A stretch of DNA of 15,270 bases from DAOMNN01 sp035443825 (GCA_035443825.1 DAOMNN010000072.1:1-15270), one strand, 5' to 3'; counted from the first letter of the stretch, positions 1 to 7,921 are shown. The notes: generated from the letters alone by a model not told the origin. Numbers and translations: made by a program.

Positions 1-126
1 ACGCTGGACCCGGAAGCCGATCCCTACGTCTCACGCATTTTCGGGGCGACGCGCTATACGGTCGTCGATGACGTCGAGCGTCTGCCCGAACGCCTGCCGC
101 AACTGTTCGCGAGTCTGACGCGCTGA
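1..126 (+). CDS. C-terminal end of a NorD/CbbO-type VWA-domain protein (partial, 5' end outside window)
   Basis: An open frame runs from the first base to a TGA at 124-126 and gives 41 residues, beginning TLDPEADPYVSRIFG and ending LPQLFASLTR. The order 'D-P-E-A-D-x-Y-(V)-x-x-I-F-G ... VVDDVERLPERLP' resembles the end of the von Willebrand A domain in nitric oxide reductase activation proteins (NorD) and the related CbbO RuBisCO-activase partner. In those families this part follows the MIDAS-containing VWA core, which works with a MoxR-type AAA+ ATPase (NorQ/CbbQ) to activate a metalloenzyme. The MIDAS motif and any norQ/cbbQ neighbour lie outside the window, so NorD and CbbO cannot be told apart. 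Its stop lies 7 bp from the convergent stop of the autotransporter gene. Confidence 0.7.
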   Translation, partial: TLDPEADPYVSRIFGATRYTVVDDVERLPERLPQLFASLTR

Positions 127-133
127 CGGCGCC

Positions 134-3100
134 TCAGAAGCGCATCCGTACGCCGATCGTTACCCCCCAGCTTGAATCGGCGCCTTTTGTCGCGGCCGTG
201 GCGCCGACCGTGACGAGCGCGTTACGACTGATGCGGTGATCGACGTCTACGGTGGCACGGGCCCAGTTTCGCCGGGTTCTTTCCCCATCGACCTTGAGAT
301 CGAACAGGCCGGACACACGGGCACCGGTGCTCGACGAATCTTCGAGACGACGAACGGCTTCTAGCCCGAGACGCAGGTCGGTCGACGTGCCGACCGGCAA
401 GGCAGCTGCCGCACCCAGGCGAACGTCGCGCGTGGTCGAACGGCTGCGATCGAACTGCGCCGGAAGACTGCCGCCCGTCTCCGTGTAGCCGTCTACGCGA
501 CTGCGCATCAAGGTATAGGCCGCGTAGGGGCTCAGGCGTGCCTGGCCAAGTCGTGCGGCATCCTTCCAGTCGAGCCGTAGGCGCAACGCATACGAATGTG
601 CATCTGGTGTGCCACGCGAGCGTTCGGTTGCGTTGCCGTCGCGATACTGCCGTCGCAGATCGGTGTCGAAACGTCCGTAAAAGGCGGTAACGCTCGGTTG
701 CAAGCCGTTATCGAGCTCTCCGGCAGCCTCGGCGATCAGGTACTGTCCGCGGTACTTCGCCCGACCGCCATGGCTCCAGTCCTGTCGCGCCCATGTGTTG
801 CCGATGCCAATCCCGACGCGGGTCAGACCGATGTCCTTGCACACGCCGATTTCCGCGAGCTCCGAGCGCGTGCGGCTGCCATCGTGACGCGCCGCATCGG
901 CGGTAGCCCAGGCGCACGCTCCATCGTCGGTGCTGCGTGCAAGGCCGTTGTCCAGAATGGAGCGGTGATGTGCGCCGAACAGGGCGAGGCCGGGCACGTT
1001 CGCAACCGATCGAACGGCAAGGCGGCCCGTTTCGGTGACTGACCGGACGAGCGAGCGAACCGCCTCGGGGGTCCTGACCGGACTTGCAGGCGGATCAGCC
1101 GGGGCTGGATCAGGTCCGGGTTCCGGGTCCGGGTCAGGGCCGGGATCGGGATCAGGGCCTGGGTCAGGGTCTGGACCCGGGTCGGGTTGGGGGTCCGGTC
1201 CCGGAGGAGGATCGACAGGCGGTTCCGGGGTGAGATCGAGCGCGGTCAACGTCAATCCGAGCCGGTTGTCTTCGGTGAACAGGCTGAACTCGGCGCTGCC
1301 GTTCAGATCGACGACGCGATAGCCGTCGAACTCACCGGTCAACTCGGTGGCCGTCAGGAAAAACGCGCTCCAGCCGACGTCGAAACCCGTGGTATCAAGG
1401 AACAGGATTTCGAGCAGCCCGTCGATGGTCGCCGTTCCCGTGACGGTAACCTGATCGACCTGGCCGCCCTCGAGTTCGAGCCGGAAGGTCGCGTCGTTGC
1501 CGATCATGGTGAAGTTATCCATCGTCTGGCTACCGATCGAAGCGCCAGGCGAGTAGATCCCTCCGTCGAGTATCGTGACGTGACCAACAATCGAGCCGGT
1601 CCCGCCGAGCACAGCATCGGCCGAGACGGTCACGTCCCCGTTCAGGTCGCCGTTGACCCGTGCGGTGCCTTCGTGCACCTTCAGATGATCGATGGCGGTG
1701 CTGACGCCGTCGTAGATCCAGATGGACGAGCCTGTTTTCTCGAACTGCTCGAAGTTGATGTACTGGCCGCCTACCAGGCCCATATCGAATCGCCCGATGA
1801 CGTCGCCGCCCCAGCGCAGCGTGTCCGTGCCAATGCCGCCATCGACGCGGCCGTGGATCTCCGACAGGCCGATCATCTCCATGATGTCGTCCCCGCCCGC
1901 AAGATTCACCGCGCCCACAGAATCGCTGGTGCTGTTGGTACGGATCACGCCTGCATTGATCAGGTGATCGTTGCCGGCGGACCCGTTGAAGGCGCGGCTG
2001 GACACGCTGACGATATGGCCTCCTTTGTCGTTGTGTACGAGGCTGGTGGTCGTGGCCTCACCCGAGACCAGTACGCCGTAGTAGGTGTCGGACTCGACCA
2101 GTCCATCGTTGAGGAGCGAAAGATGTGTGCCGGCACGGCCATAGAGTTCGATGCCCGTCGAACTACGGCCCATCCTCACGTCGGCGAAGTTCTCCACCGA
2201 GGCACGGCCACCGATACCGGCGGAAACGCTGATGCCCGTGCCGAAGTCGAAACCGGCGTGATTCAACAGGATGTCGCCACGATTGATCACTTCGCCCACG
2301 CCACCCGGTGCAGCCGTATTGATGCCGATGCCAATGCGCCATGAACTCGCAGTGGTCTGCAGCAGTCCGTGGTTCTCGATGCGCACCGAATCGCCGAGTC
2401 CGTACAGCGCCGCTTTGGCCACACCGTACGTGTTGTTGTTGTAGCTGATGTACTCATTGTAGGTCGCGCTGCCGATCGTGATTGCGCCGGAATTGGCAAT
2501 GGTGACCGCTCCGCCACCAGGCGCGGCGGCCTGAATGCCGACGGCGTGGGCAAGGATCATGGCGTTGTTGACGACATCGATATTGCCGCCATCGTAGGTG
2601 CGCAGAGCCACACCGCTCTGTTCCTGAGACCTCACCGAACCCGCAGTGTACAGATTGATGTCACCGCCACTTTGAGCGGTGACAATCCCGATGGCGTCGT
2701 ACTGTGTGCTGATGGTGGCATTGCTGTTGATATCTGCGCCACCCCCGTATGTTGTCACATCGATCCCGCGGTTGCGGGTCCCGAAAGAGACGATGTCTTG
2801 CGAGTTCTCGATGTTGACGTGGCCCGTGTTGTCGAACCCATTGGCGAGTGATACCAGGGCGAGTATGCCGGCCCCGTTGTTGGACGTTTCGTCCAGCAGA
2901 ATGCGGCCGGAATTGACGATATCGATGCTGCCGTCCGGACCGTAGGCCCAGGTCTCGATGCCATAGCCCCGGCCATCGACATGCAGCTCGCCGCTGTTGC
3001 TTACGACGGCGTCAAGACCGCTGGCGCGAAGTACGCTCAAGGATGAATTGGAGTACAGGTACGCGCTGTTGTGGATAGTGGCGGTCCCGCGTCCCGCCCT

Positions 3101-5035
3101 TGCTTCGATGGCTCTGGCCTGGGAAGAAAAGATTTCACCGCTGTTGATGACCGTGACGTCTCCCAGAAACTGATCCAGCGGCGTCAGGCCCCCGGCGGTT
3201 GTGACGGCCTCGATCCCGCCGATTCCCTGGATGCGCCCGCTGTTGTCGACCACGATGCTGCCAGTCCTGCCGGGCGCAATGTTCGCACTGAGGCGGTAAC
3301 CAAGAGGCGAGCTTGCGGCGGTCAGCGCACCGCTATTGAGGATATTGATGCTTCCATTGTCGTAGTAGACGTTGGCGCGAATGGCTGCGCTGCGGCTATT
3401 GATGGCCGCCCGGTTGTCGATGTTGATGCTCCTCCCTGCGCTGACATCGATTCCATACCCGTCAGAGGGAAGCAGCACGCCCTCGTTGATCAGCGATACG
3501 TGGCCCTGGGTCGAGTACAACGACGAAGCGCTGATGTCCATCGCGGAATAGCCTGACTGGATCCGCCCGCTGTTGACGATGTCCACATCGATCAGCCCCC
3601 CCTGGTTACCAGTACTTGCGGCAACCTCGAGACCACGACGAAAGGCGGGCGCAGTGATGTTGCCCGAATTGTTGATCTCGATCAGTCGCCCCCTGATCAG
3701 GACGCCGTGGTATTGGAGTGCGGTGATGTCGCCACTGTTGATCAGGGTCGCTCGTGCCCAGTGCGGGCCGGTGCTGCCATGCATGGTGATGCCTGAGCCC
3801 CCCGTGAGCGAGCCGGTGTTGTCGATGCGCGCATCGGCGGCGGTCACCGACATCGCTCCGAACAGCATCGAGATGATGCCGGTATTGGTCACCGAGGCGG
3901 AGCTGCGGGCGTCCACGACCATGCCGTAGCTTTGTGCGCCCGGGCCGATCAGATTGCCGTTGTTCACGATCGTTACGTCTCCCGGCCACGGATTGCCGTC
4001 AGGATCGTGCCCAGATCGTGCATACGCGGTGATGGCTCTGGCCTGATAAGTGTTCTCGCCGAGGACAATGTCGCCCGTGTTGGTGACCTTGACGACTGCC
4101 GGACCTTGCCGAAAACTATCGTCGCCGTCGGCGTAGATGCCATGACCGCTGCCGGTCCTGACCGTAAGGTCGCCGCTGTTGACGATCTCAATGTCATTCC
4201 CGTAGCGGGCTTCGAGCGCGGTGCCGCCTGCATCGACGCTGGCGGAGTTGTCGATTCGCAGCTGCTGGCTTCCCTGGACGCGAATGCCGAAGCTTCCTGC
4301 CAGAATCGGGCCGCTGCTGATTACCTGCAGCAGATCCGCGCCGCCGCCGACCAGGTTGATGCCGTAGCCGCTGCCGCTGACGGCGATCTCACCGAAATTC
4401 CGGACCAATCCGCGGCGGGTCGCCGACGCGTAGATAGCACCGGTGTTGAGCGGACCGCCGATGAGGCCGAAGTTGGTGATGGTCACATACCCATCCTCGC
4501 CGCTGCCCGGGGCGTAAATGCCATAGGTGCGACCCAGTACTTCACCGGAACCATTGACCGTGACTTGCTGCGAACCCGTGCCGCCGAGCCGGACACCGAT
4601 CCCGGAACCCGACGAAACCAGGCTGCTGATATCGACCTTGCTGTAGCCGTTGAGTCGGATCGCATCGCCGCCCGTTTCGATCCCGCCGCTCCTGTATACG
4701 CTTACGGTGACGTTATGGACCCCCTGTTTGGCCAGCACGCCGGTCGTATCCATGCTGTCCTGACACACAACTTCCGTATAGCTTTCCTCGACCTCGTTGG
4801 GTGAGCAGACTGCATGCACGACCCCGGCAGGCATGGCGAGCGCGACGGCGATTGCCCACGGTAACGGCCGCATTCGGGTGGGACGCGCGGCCGATAGTGC
4901 GGCTTGCATGCGCTGGGTCGGGGCCGCTTCGGCCATGGCGAGGACAGACTTGCGTACCGGTGAGCGTATTGTAGGAAGGGTAATTCTCGGGCGCGAGGCA
5001 GGGTTTGCGATGCGGTAAGGCGCAGTGGTTGTCAT
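134..5035 (-). CDS. Large classical (type Va) autotransporter, beta-helical adhesin-like
   Basis: This 1633-residue protein has a complete autotransporter layout. A long basic N-terminus leads to a hydrophobic signal core (about residues 55-75, cleavage probably after VVHA at 75). Residues about 98-1050 are a repetitive beta-helix with some 28 copies of an 'I/V-x-N-S/T-G-x-I' rung motif. Residues 1066-1073 (GGIGTDTL) look like one RTX-type turn. Residues about 1125-1195 resemble passenger-associated transport repeats (GGTGSI ... SPGASIG). A Pro/Asp linker covers 1270-1323, and a C-terminal beta-barrel (about 1345-1633) ends in Phe, as outer-membrane proteins do for BAM recognition. The passenger is expected to be exported by Sec and displayed on the cell surface. 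No protease triad or lipase motif is evident, so an adhesin or aggregation role is likely but inferred. The start is uncertain: Met1 has only a weak upstream GGGAT, and Met34, Met43 and Met55 lack Shine-Dalgarno sequences. Cysteine pairs C77/C91 and C1374/C1399 are unusual for the family. The gene follows the DUF4124-glutaredoxin gene after 248 bp. Confidence 0.9.
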   Translation of the reverse strand: MTTTAPYRIANPASRPRITLPTIRSPVRKSVLAMAEAAPTQRMQAALSAARPTRMRPLPWAIAVALAMPAGVVHAVCSPNEVEESYTEVVCQDSMDTTGVLAKQGVHNVTVSVYRSGGIETGGDAIRLNGYSKVDISSLVSSGSGIGVRLGGTGSQQVTVNGSGEVLGRTYGIYAPGSGEDGYVTITNFGLIGGPLNTGAIYASATRRGLVRNFGEIAVSGSGYGINLVGGGADLLQVISSGPILAGSFGIRVQGSQQLRIDNSASVDAGGTALEARYGNDIEIVNSGDLTVRTGSGHGIYADGDDSFRQGPAVVKVTNTGDIVLGENTYQARAITAYARSGHDPDGNPWPGDVTIVNNGNLIGPGAQSYGMVVDARSSASVTNTGIISMLFGAMSVTAADARIDNTGSLTGGSGITMHGSTGPHWARATLINSGDITALQYHGVLIRGRLIEINNSGNITAPAFRRGLEVAASTGNQGGLIDVDIVNSGRIQSGYSAMDISASSLYSTQGHVSLINEGVLLPSDGYGIDVSAGRSINIDNRAAINSRSAAIRANVYYDNGSINILNSGALTAASSPLGYRLSANIAPGRTGSIVVDNSGRIQGIGGIEAVTTAGGLTPLDQFLGDVTVINSGEIFSSQARAIEARAGRGTATIHNSAYLYSNSSLSVLRASGLDAVVSNSGELHVDGRGYGIETWAYGPDGSIDIVNSGRILLDETSNNGAGILALVSLANGFDNTGHVNIENSQDIVSFGTRNRGIDVTTYGGGADINSNATISTQYDAIGIVTAQSGGDINLYTAGSVRSQEQSGVALRTYDGGNIDVVNNAMILAHAVGIQAAAPGGGAVTIANSGAITIGSATYNEYISYNNNTYGVAKAALYGLGDSVRIENHGLLQTTASSWRIGIGINTAAPGGVGEVINRGDILLNHAGFDFGTGISVSAGIGGRASVENFADVRMGRSSTGIELYGRAGTHLSLLNDGLVESDTYYGVLVSGEATTTSLVHNDKGGHIVSVSSRAFNGSAGNDHLINAGVIRTNSTSDSVGAVNLAGGDDIMEMIGLSEIHGRVDGGIGTDTLRWGGDVIGRFDMGLVGGQYINFEQFEKTGSSIWIYDGVSTAIDHLKVHEGTARVNGDLNGDVTVSADAVLGGTGSIVGHVTILDGGIYSPGASIGSQTMDNFTMIGNDATFRLELEGGQVDQVTVTGTATIDGLLEILFLDTTGFDVGWSAFFLTATELTGEFDGYRVVDLNGSAEFSLFTEDNRLGLTLTALDLTPEPPVDPPPGPDPQPDPGPDPDPGPDPDPGPDPDPEPGPDPAPADPPASPVRTPEAVRSLVRSVTETGRLAVRSVANVPGLALFGAHHRSILDNGLARSTDDGACAWATADAARHDGSRTRSELAEIGVCKDIGLTRVGIGIGNTWARQDWSHGGRAKYRGQYLIAEAAGELDNGLQPSVTAFYGRFDTDLRRQYRDGNATERSRGTPDAHSYALRLRLDWKDAARLGQARLSPYAAYTLMRSRVDGYTETGGSLPAQFDRSRSTTRDVRLGAAAALPVGTSTDLRLGLEAVRRLEDSSSTGARVSGLFDLKVDGERTRRNWARATVDVDHRISRNALVTVGATAATKGADSSWGVTIGVRMRF
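1067..1228 (-). repeat. Asp-Pro-Gly-rich low-complexity linker with dense G-triplets on the opposite strand
   Basis: Residues 1270-1323 of the autotransporter form a linker made almost only of Pro, Asp, Gly and Glu, with repeated units such as DPGPDPDPGPDPDP. It joins the passenger to the translocation barrel. The plus strand here contains at least eleven GGG runs separated mostly by 2-5 bases (from 1118 to 1193), including GGG-N4-GGG-N3-GGG-N3-GGG at 1118-1139, which fits the canonical four-tract G-quadruplex pattern. The repeat units are 6 bp and multiples of it, so slippage would tend to keep the reading frame. Confidence 0.8.
1886..4744 (-). repeat. Beta-helix rung repeats of the autotransporter passenger
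   Basis: Residues about 98-1050 of the autotransporter carry roughly 28 copies of a degenerate motif, hydrophobic-x-N-(S/T/N)-G-(D/R/E)-I/L, spaced about 20-45 residues apart. Examples are IVNSGDL, VTNTGDI, LINSGDI, IVNSGRI, LNSGAL and VINSGEI. Between copies lie segments ending in 'G-x-G-I/A-x-(A/V)', fitting a right-handed beta-helix with Asn ladders. The copies are diverged at DNA level and I saw no long exact tandem duplication, so this is an old protein repeat rather than a recent expansion. Boundaries are approximate. Confidence 0.75.
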
Positions 5036-5283
5036 TGTTATTCGATCCCGTCGCTGTGCGAAACCGAGATGGAAGCAACAATTGGACCTGCAAACAGTTT
5101 CGCCAGTAATGACGCAAGGATGGACGGCACGCGACTGCTTCAGCGAGTGTGGACTGTAAAGAATTCCGACACCTTGCCCGCTGGAAAGGCAAGCGGACAG
5201 GCAGTGGTCAGCCCCGCGGACTGTGCAGAGCGTGCGGTTGGTCTGTGGTCAGTGTGGGCCGCGCAATCCGCACAACCGATCAC
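5036..5283. other. Non-coding gap upstream of the autotransporter gene
   Basis: This 248-bp gap lies between the DUF4124-glutaredoxin stop and the autotransporter start. No open frame in it looks like a gene, and the base composition is more mixed than the surrounding coding DNA. It should carry the autotransporter promoter on the minus strand, but I cannot point to a convincing -35/-10 pair. A short hairpin (CTTGCC/GGCAAG, 5173-5193, 9-nt loop) lacks a T-run on either side, so it is not a clear intrinsic terminator. The octamer GTGGTCAG occurs twice on the plus strand, probably by chance. Confidence 0.5.
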
Positions 5284-5775
5284 TTACTGAGGTGGCGGGG
5301 CTTCGCGCGGGTAGCCGACGTTGTCGAGCAGGCGATGCCACGCGGCGGACTCGAAACCTCTGAGCTGGCGCGGGCCGACGGTCGCCGCCGGAACCTCGTC
5401 GGGCGGTCCGAAAGTCTGGCGGAAGTTTTCGAGGTCTTCCTGCGTTTCCACCACCACCTCGGCGAACGGGATGCCGCGCTCCTGCAGCAGGCCCCGGGCC
5501 CGTGCGCAGGCTTCACCGCAGCTGTCCGCGCTGTAGAGCGTGACCGGGAAGTCGGCCGCCACGCGGCGGACGGTGAAGGATGCGGTGGATTCCGGGCGGC
5601 CGGAAAACACGCGCCGTTCCTCGACCTCGCGCGCGGTCGCCGGCGGGGGTTTGTCCGAATAATGCGCCTGGCCGTGCTCGTCCTTCCAGTGATAGACCGT
5701 CTCGGTCTGCGCAAACGTGCCCGCTGCGACGAGCATCCCTCCTGCGACCAGTAATGTGAAACTGAAACGCTTCAT
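5284..5775 (-). CDS. Exported DUF4124-glutaredoxin-like protein
   Basis: This protein has 163 residues. Residues 1-22 form a signal peptide (MKRFSFTLLVAGG..., cleavage probably after TFA). Residues about 26-45 form a DUF4124 domain (VYHWKDEHGQAHYSDKPPP). Residues about 77-156 form a thioredoxin-fold, glutaredoxin-like domain (VTLYSADSCGEAC ... EVPAATVG), with P129 in the cis-Pro position. The redox motif is C86-G-E-A-C90, a CX3C spacing rather than the usual CPYC or CXXC. From memory, CX3C motifs such as CKEPC recur in this proteobacterial group, so it may be a family trait. A periplasmic thiol role is inferred. The ATG at 5775 was chosen over a longer upstream frame because it gives the signal peptide and overlaps the prlC stop by 4 bp (ATGA), indicating translational coupling. 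Confidence 0.85.
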   Translation of the reverse strand: MKRFSFTLLVAGGMLVAAGTFAQTETVYHWKDEHGQAHYSDKPPPATAREVEERRVFSGRPESTASFTVRRVAADFPVTLYSADSCGEACARARGLLQERGIPFAEVVVETQEDLENFRQTFGPPDEVPAATVGPRQLRGFESAAWHRLLDNVGYPREAPPPQ

Positions 5776-7829
5776 GCAGTCACCATCCCGTTGTGGCGCA
5801 GCAGCGCGTCGACCCTGGGTTCGCGCCCGCGAAACGCCTTGAACGATTCGATGGCCGGTCGGCTGCCGCCTACGGCGAGGATTTCGCGCCAGAAGCGTTC
5901 GCCGGTGACCGGGTCGAGCAGTGAGCCCTTGCCGGCGCCAGCCTCCTCGAAGGCCTCGAAGGCGTCCGCCGACAAGACCTCGGCCCACTTGTAGCTATAG
6001 TACCCGGCTGCATAACCGCCTGCAAAAATATGCGAAAAGCTGTGCGGGAAACGATGCCATGCGGGAGGAACGATCACCGCCACTTCGCGACGCACCTCGT
6101 CCAGCAGCGCAAGTACTTTCTCGATGGGTACCGGACCGCCGGATGCGTCGATTTCGCTGTGCAAACGCAGATCGAACATCGCGAACTCCAGCTGGCGCAC
6201 GGTCTGCATCCCGCTCTGGAAATTCTTCGCGGCGATCATCTTGTCGAACAGTTCGCGAGGCAGCGGTGCACCCGTATCCACGTGCCCGGTCATCTCGGAC
6301 AGCACGTCCCACTCCCAGCAGAAGTTCTCCATGAACTGGCTGGGCAGCTCTACCGCGTCCCATTCAACGCCGTGAATGCCGGAAAGGGCCAGTTCGTCCA
6401 CCTGCGTCAGGAGGTGATGCAGGCCATGACCGCACTCGTGGAACAGTGTCTGTACGTCGTCATGGGTGAACGTGGCGGGCTTGTCCGCCGAGGGCCCCGA
6501 GAAATTGCACACCAGGTACGCGACGGGCGTCTGCACGCCGCGGGCTGTGAGCTGACGGCTGCGGGCCGAGTCCATCCATGCGCCGCCCCGCTTGGTTTCA
6601 CGCGCATGCAGATCGAGGAAGAAGTGGCCGATGGTTTGTCCCTTGCGATCGATGCGGAAGAAATGCGCGTCCGGATCCCATCTGGGTGCCTCTTCGGCGA
6701 TGATGTTGACGCTGTAGAGCTTTCGAATCAGGTCGAACAGTCCTGCCAGCACCTTCGGTTCGGGGAAGTACTGCTTCACCTCCTGCTCGGAAAACGCGTA
6801 GCGTGCCTGACGCAGCTTCTCTGCGGCGAAAGTCGTGTCCCACGGTTCCAATGTGGCTAGGCCCAGCTCGGTACGCGCAAAGTTGCGCAGTTCGGCGAGA
6901 TCCCGCTCGGCGAACGGCCTGGCCTTGGCCGCGAGTTCTCGCAGGAAGCCGAGAACCTCGTCGGCGCTTTCCGCCATCTTGGCGACCAGGGAGACGTCGG
7001 CATAATTCGCGTAACCGAGCATTCGGGCCTCCTCGGCGCGGAGCGCGAGAATGCGTCCGATCAGGGGTCCGTTGTTGAGCTCCGCCTTGCCGAACTCCGA
7101 GGCACGGGTCGCGTAGGCGCGATACATGCGTGCGCGCAGCTCGCGACTCTCCGCGTACTGCATCACCGGCAGATAGCACGGCATCTGCAGGGTGAGCTTC
7201 CAGCCCGGCCGATCGACTCTTGCGGCCGCAGCCCTGGCGGCCGCCTTCACATCCTCGGGCAGGCCGGCAAGTTTGTTCTCTCTCTCGATCCACTCGACAT
7301 GCGCGTTGGTCGAGTCGAGCAGGTTCTCCGAGAACTTTGCGGCCAGTGCCGACAGCTCTTCCTGGATCTCGCTGAAGCGCGGCTTGAGTTCATCCGCGAG
7401 TTCCGCCCCGGACAACCGGAAGTCGCGCAGTTCGTGCTCGAGGATGCGCTGGCGCGTCGCATTCAGCGTCGCGAACTCTGGGCCGTCGTGCAGCGCCTTG
7501 TACTTGCGGTACAGGGCGAGATTCTGGCCGACTTCGGCGTAGAAACGCGAGATCTCCGGCAGCATCCGGTTGTATGCCTCGCGCCATTCCGGCACGTCCA
7601 TGACGCTGTGCAGGTGGCCGACCACCCCCCATGCCCGCCCGAGCCGTTCTCCCGCGTCGGTCAGCGGCGTGACGAACGCATCCCATGTCGGCGTCTCGGG
7701 ATCGTCGACCAGGCGCTTGATCAGGCTGCGGTTTTCGTCGATCAACTGGCGGATCGCGGGCTCGACATGTTGGGGGCGAATGGTGTCGAAGCGGGGGAGG
7801 GCGGAAAAGTCGAGAAGCGGGTTGCTCAT
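5772..7829 (-). CDS. prlC: Oligopeptidase A, M3 family zinc metallopeptidase
   Basis: The protein has 685 residues, the usual length for proteobacterial oligopeptidase A (PrlC/OpdA). The zinc site is H464-E-C-G-H468, with E494 in 'VELPSQ' as the third ligand by comparison with neurolysin and thimet oligopeptidase. The C-terminal 'FAGGYAAGYYSYKWAEV' segment, which carries substrate-binding Gly and Tyr residues in this family, is present. The enzyme is cytoplasmic and degrades short peptides, including cleaved signal peptides. The ATG at 7829 is preceded by GAGG (minus strand) about 6 bases upstream. It follows the MFS gene after 130 bp and its TGA overlaps the ATG of the DUF4124-glutaredoxin gene, so these two genes form one unit. 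The family and catalytic residues are clear. The choice of prlC over dcp rests on length and overall sequence. Confidence 0.93.
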   Translation of the reverse strand: MSNPLLDFSALPRFDTIRPQHVEPAIRQLIDENRSLIKRLVDDPETPTWDAFVTPLTDAGERLGRAWGVVGHLHSVMDVPEWREAYNRMLPEISRFYAEVGQNLALYRKYKALHDGPEFATLNATRQRILEHELRDFRLSGAELADELKPRFSEIQEELSALAAKFSENLLDSTNAHVEWIERENKLAGLPEDVKAAARAAAARVDRPGWKLTLQMPCYLPVMQYAESRELRARMYRAYATRASEFGKAELNNGPLIGRILALRAEEARMLGYANYADVSLVAKMAESADEVLGFLRELAAKARPFAERDLAELRNFARTELGLATLEPWDTTFAAEKLRQARYAFSEQEVKQYFPEPKVLAGLFDLIRKLYSVNIIAEEAPRWDPDAHFFRIDRKGQTIGHFFLDLHARETKRGGAWMDSARSRQLTARGVQTPVAYLVCNFSGPSADKPATFTHDDVQTLFHECGHGLHHLLTQVDELALSGIHGVEWDAVELPSQFMENFCWEWDVLSEMTGHVDTGAPLPRELFDKMIAAKNFQSGMQTVRQLEFAMFDLRLHSEIDASGGPVPIEKVLALLDEVRREVAVIVPPAWHRFPHSFSHIFAGGYAAGYYSYKWAEVLSADAFEAFEEAGAGKGSLLDPVTGERFWREILAVGGSRPAIESFKAFRGREPRVDALLRHNGMVTA

Positions 7830-7900
7830 GCAGGCCTCATTGTGGGTTTTGCAGCGAAACGTCCGTCGGGCTTGGCGACCGAGTCCTGGCGCAATTCTAT

Positions 7901-7921
7901 CCGCTCGTGCGATTCGAGCGG
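7901..7921. other. Hairpin in the MFS-prlC gap
   Basis: A perfect 7-bp stem, CCGCTCG/CGAGCGG, with a 7-nt loop lies in the 130-bp gap between the MFS stop and the prlC start. It is not followed by a T-run in either direction, so it may be a weak or Rho-dependent termination site, an mRNA-stability element, or nothing. The minus strand just downstream has TAGAAT, one mismatch from a -10 box, but no recognisable -35 at 17 bp. Confidence 0.35.

Noticed and set aside
1067..1228. CRISPR array or tandem-repeat regulatory element
   Set aside because: The repeats are short, contiguous 6-bp-based units without spacers and encode the Pro-Asp linker.
1187..2344. A 385-codon open frame on the plus strand, antisense to the autotransporter
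   Set aside because: It lies wholly inside the autotransporter gene, has no recognisable domain, and long antisense frames are common in GC-rich DNA. The minus-strand frame has signal peptide, repeats, linker and barrel.
3932..4804. A 290-codon plus-strand open frame antisense to the passenger N-terminal part
   Set aside because: No domain, no Shine-Dalgarno sequence, and fully contained in the convincing autotransporter frame. Its apparent repetitiveness (V-D-A/D-rich) mirrors the antisense of the rung repeats.
5173..5193. Intrinsic terminator after the DUF4124-glutaredoxin gene
   Set aside because: The 6-bp stem has a 9-nt loop and no T-run on either side, and it lies about 90 bp past the stop.
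5284..5988. A 234-codon version of the DUF4124-glutaredoxin protein
   Set aside because: The extra Arg/Gly-rich N-terminus overlaps the prlC 3' end and would bury the signal peptide. The ATG at 5775 fits both the signal peptide and the ATGA overlap.
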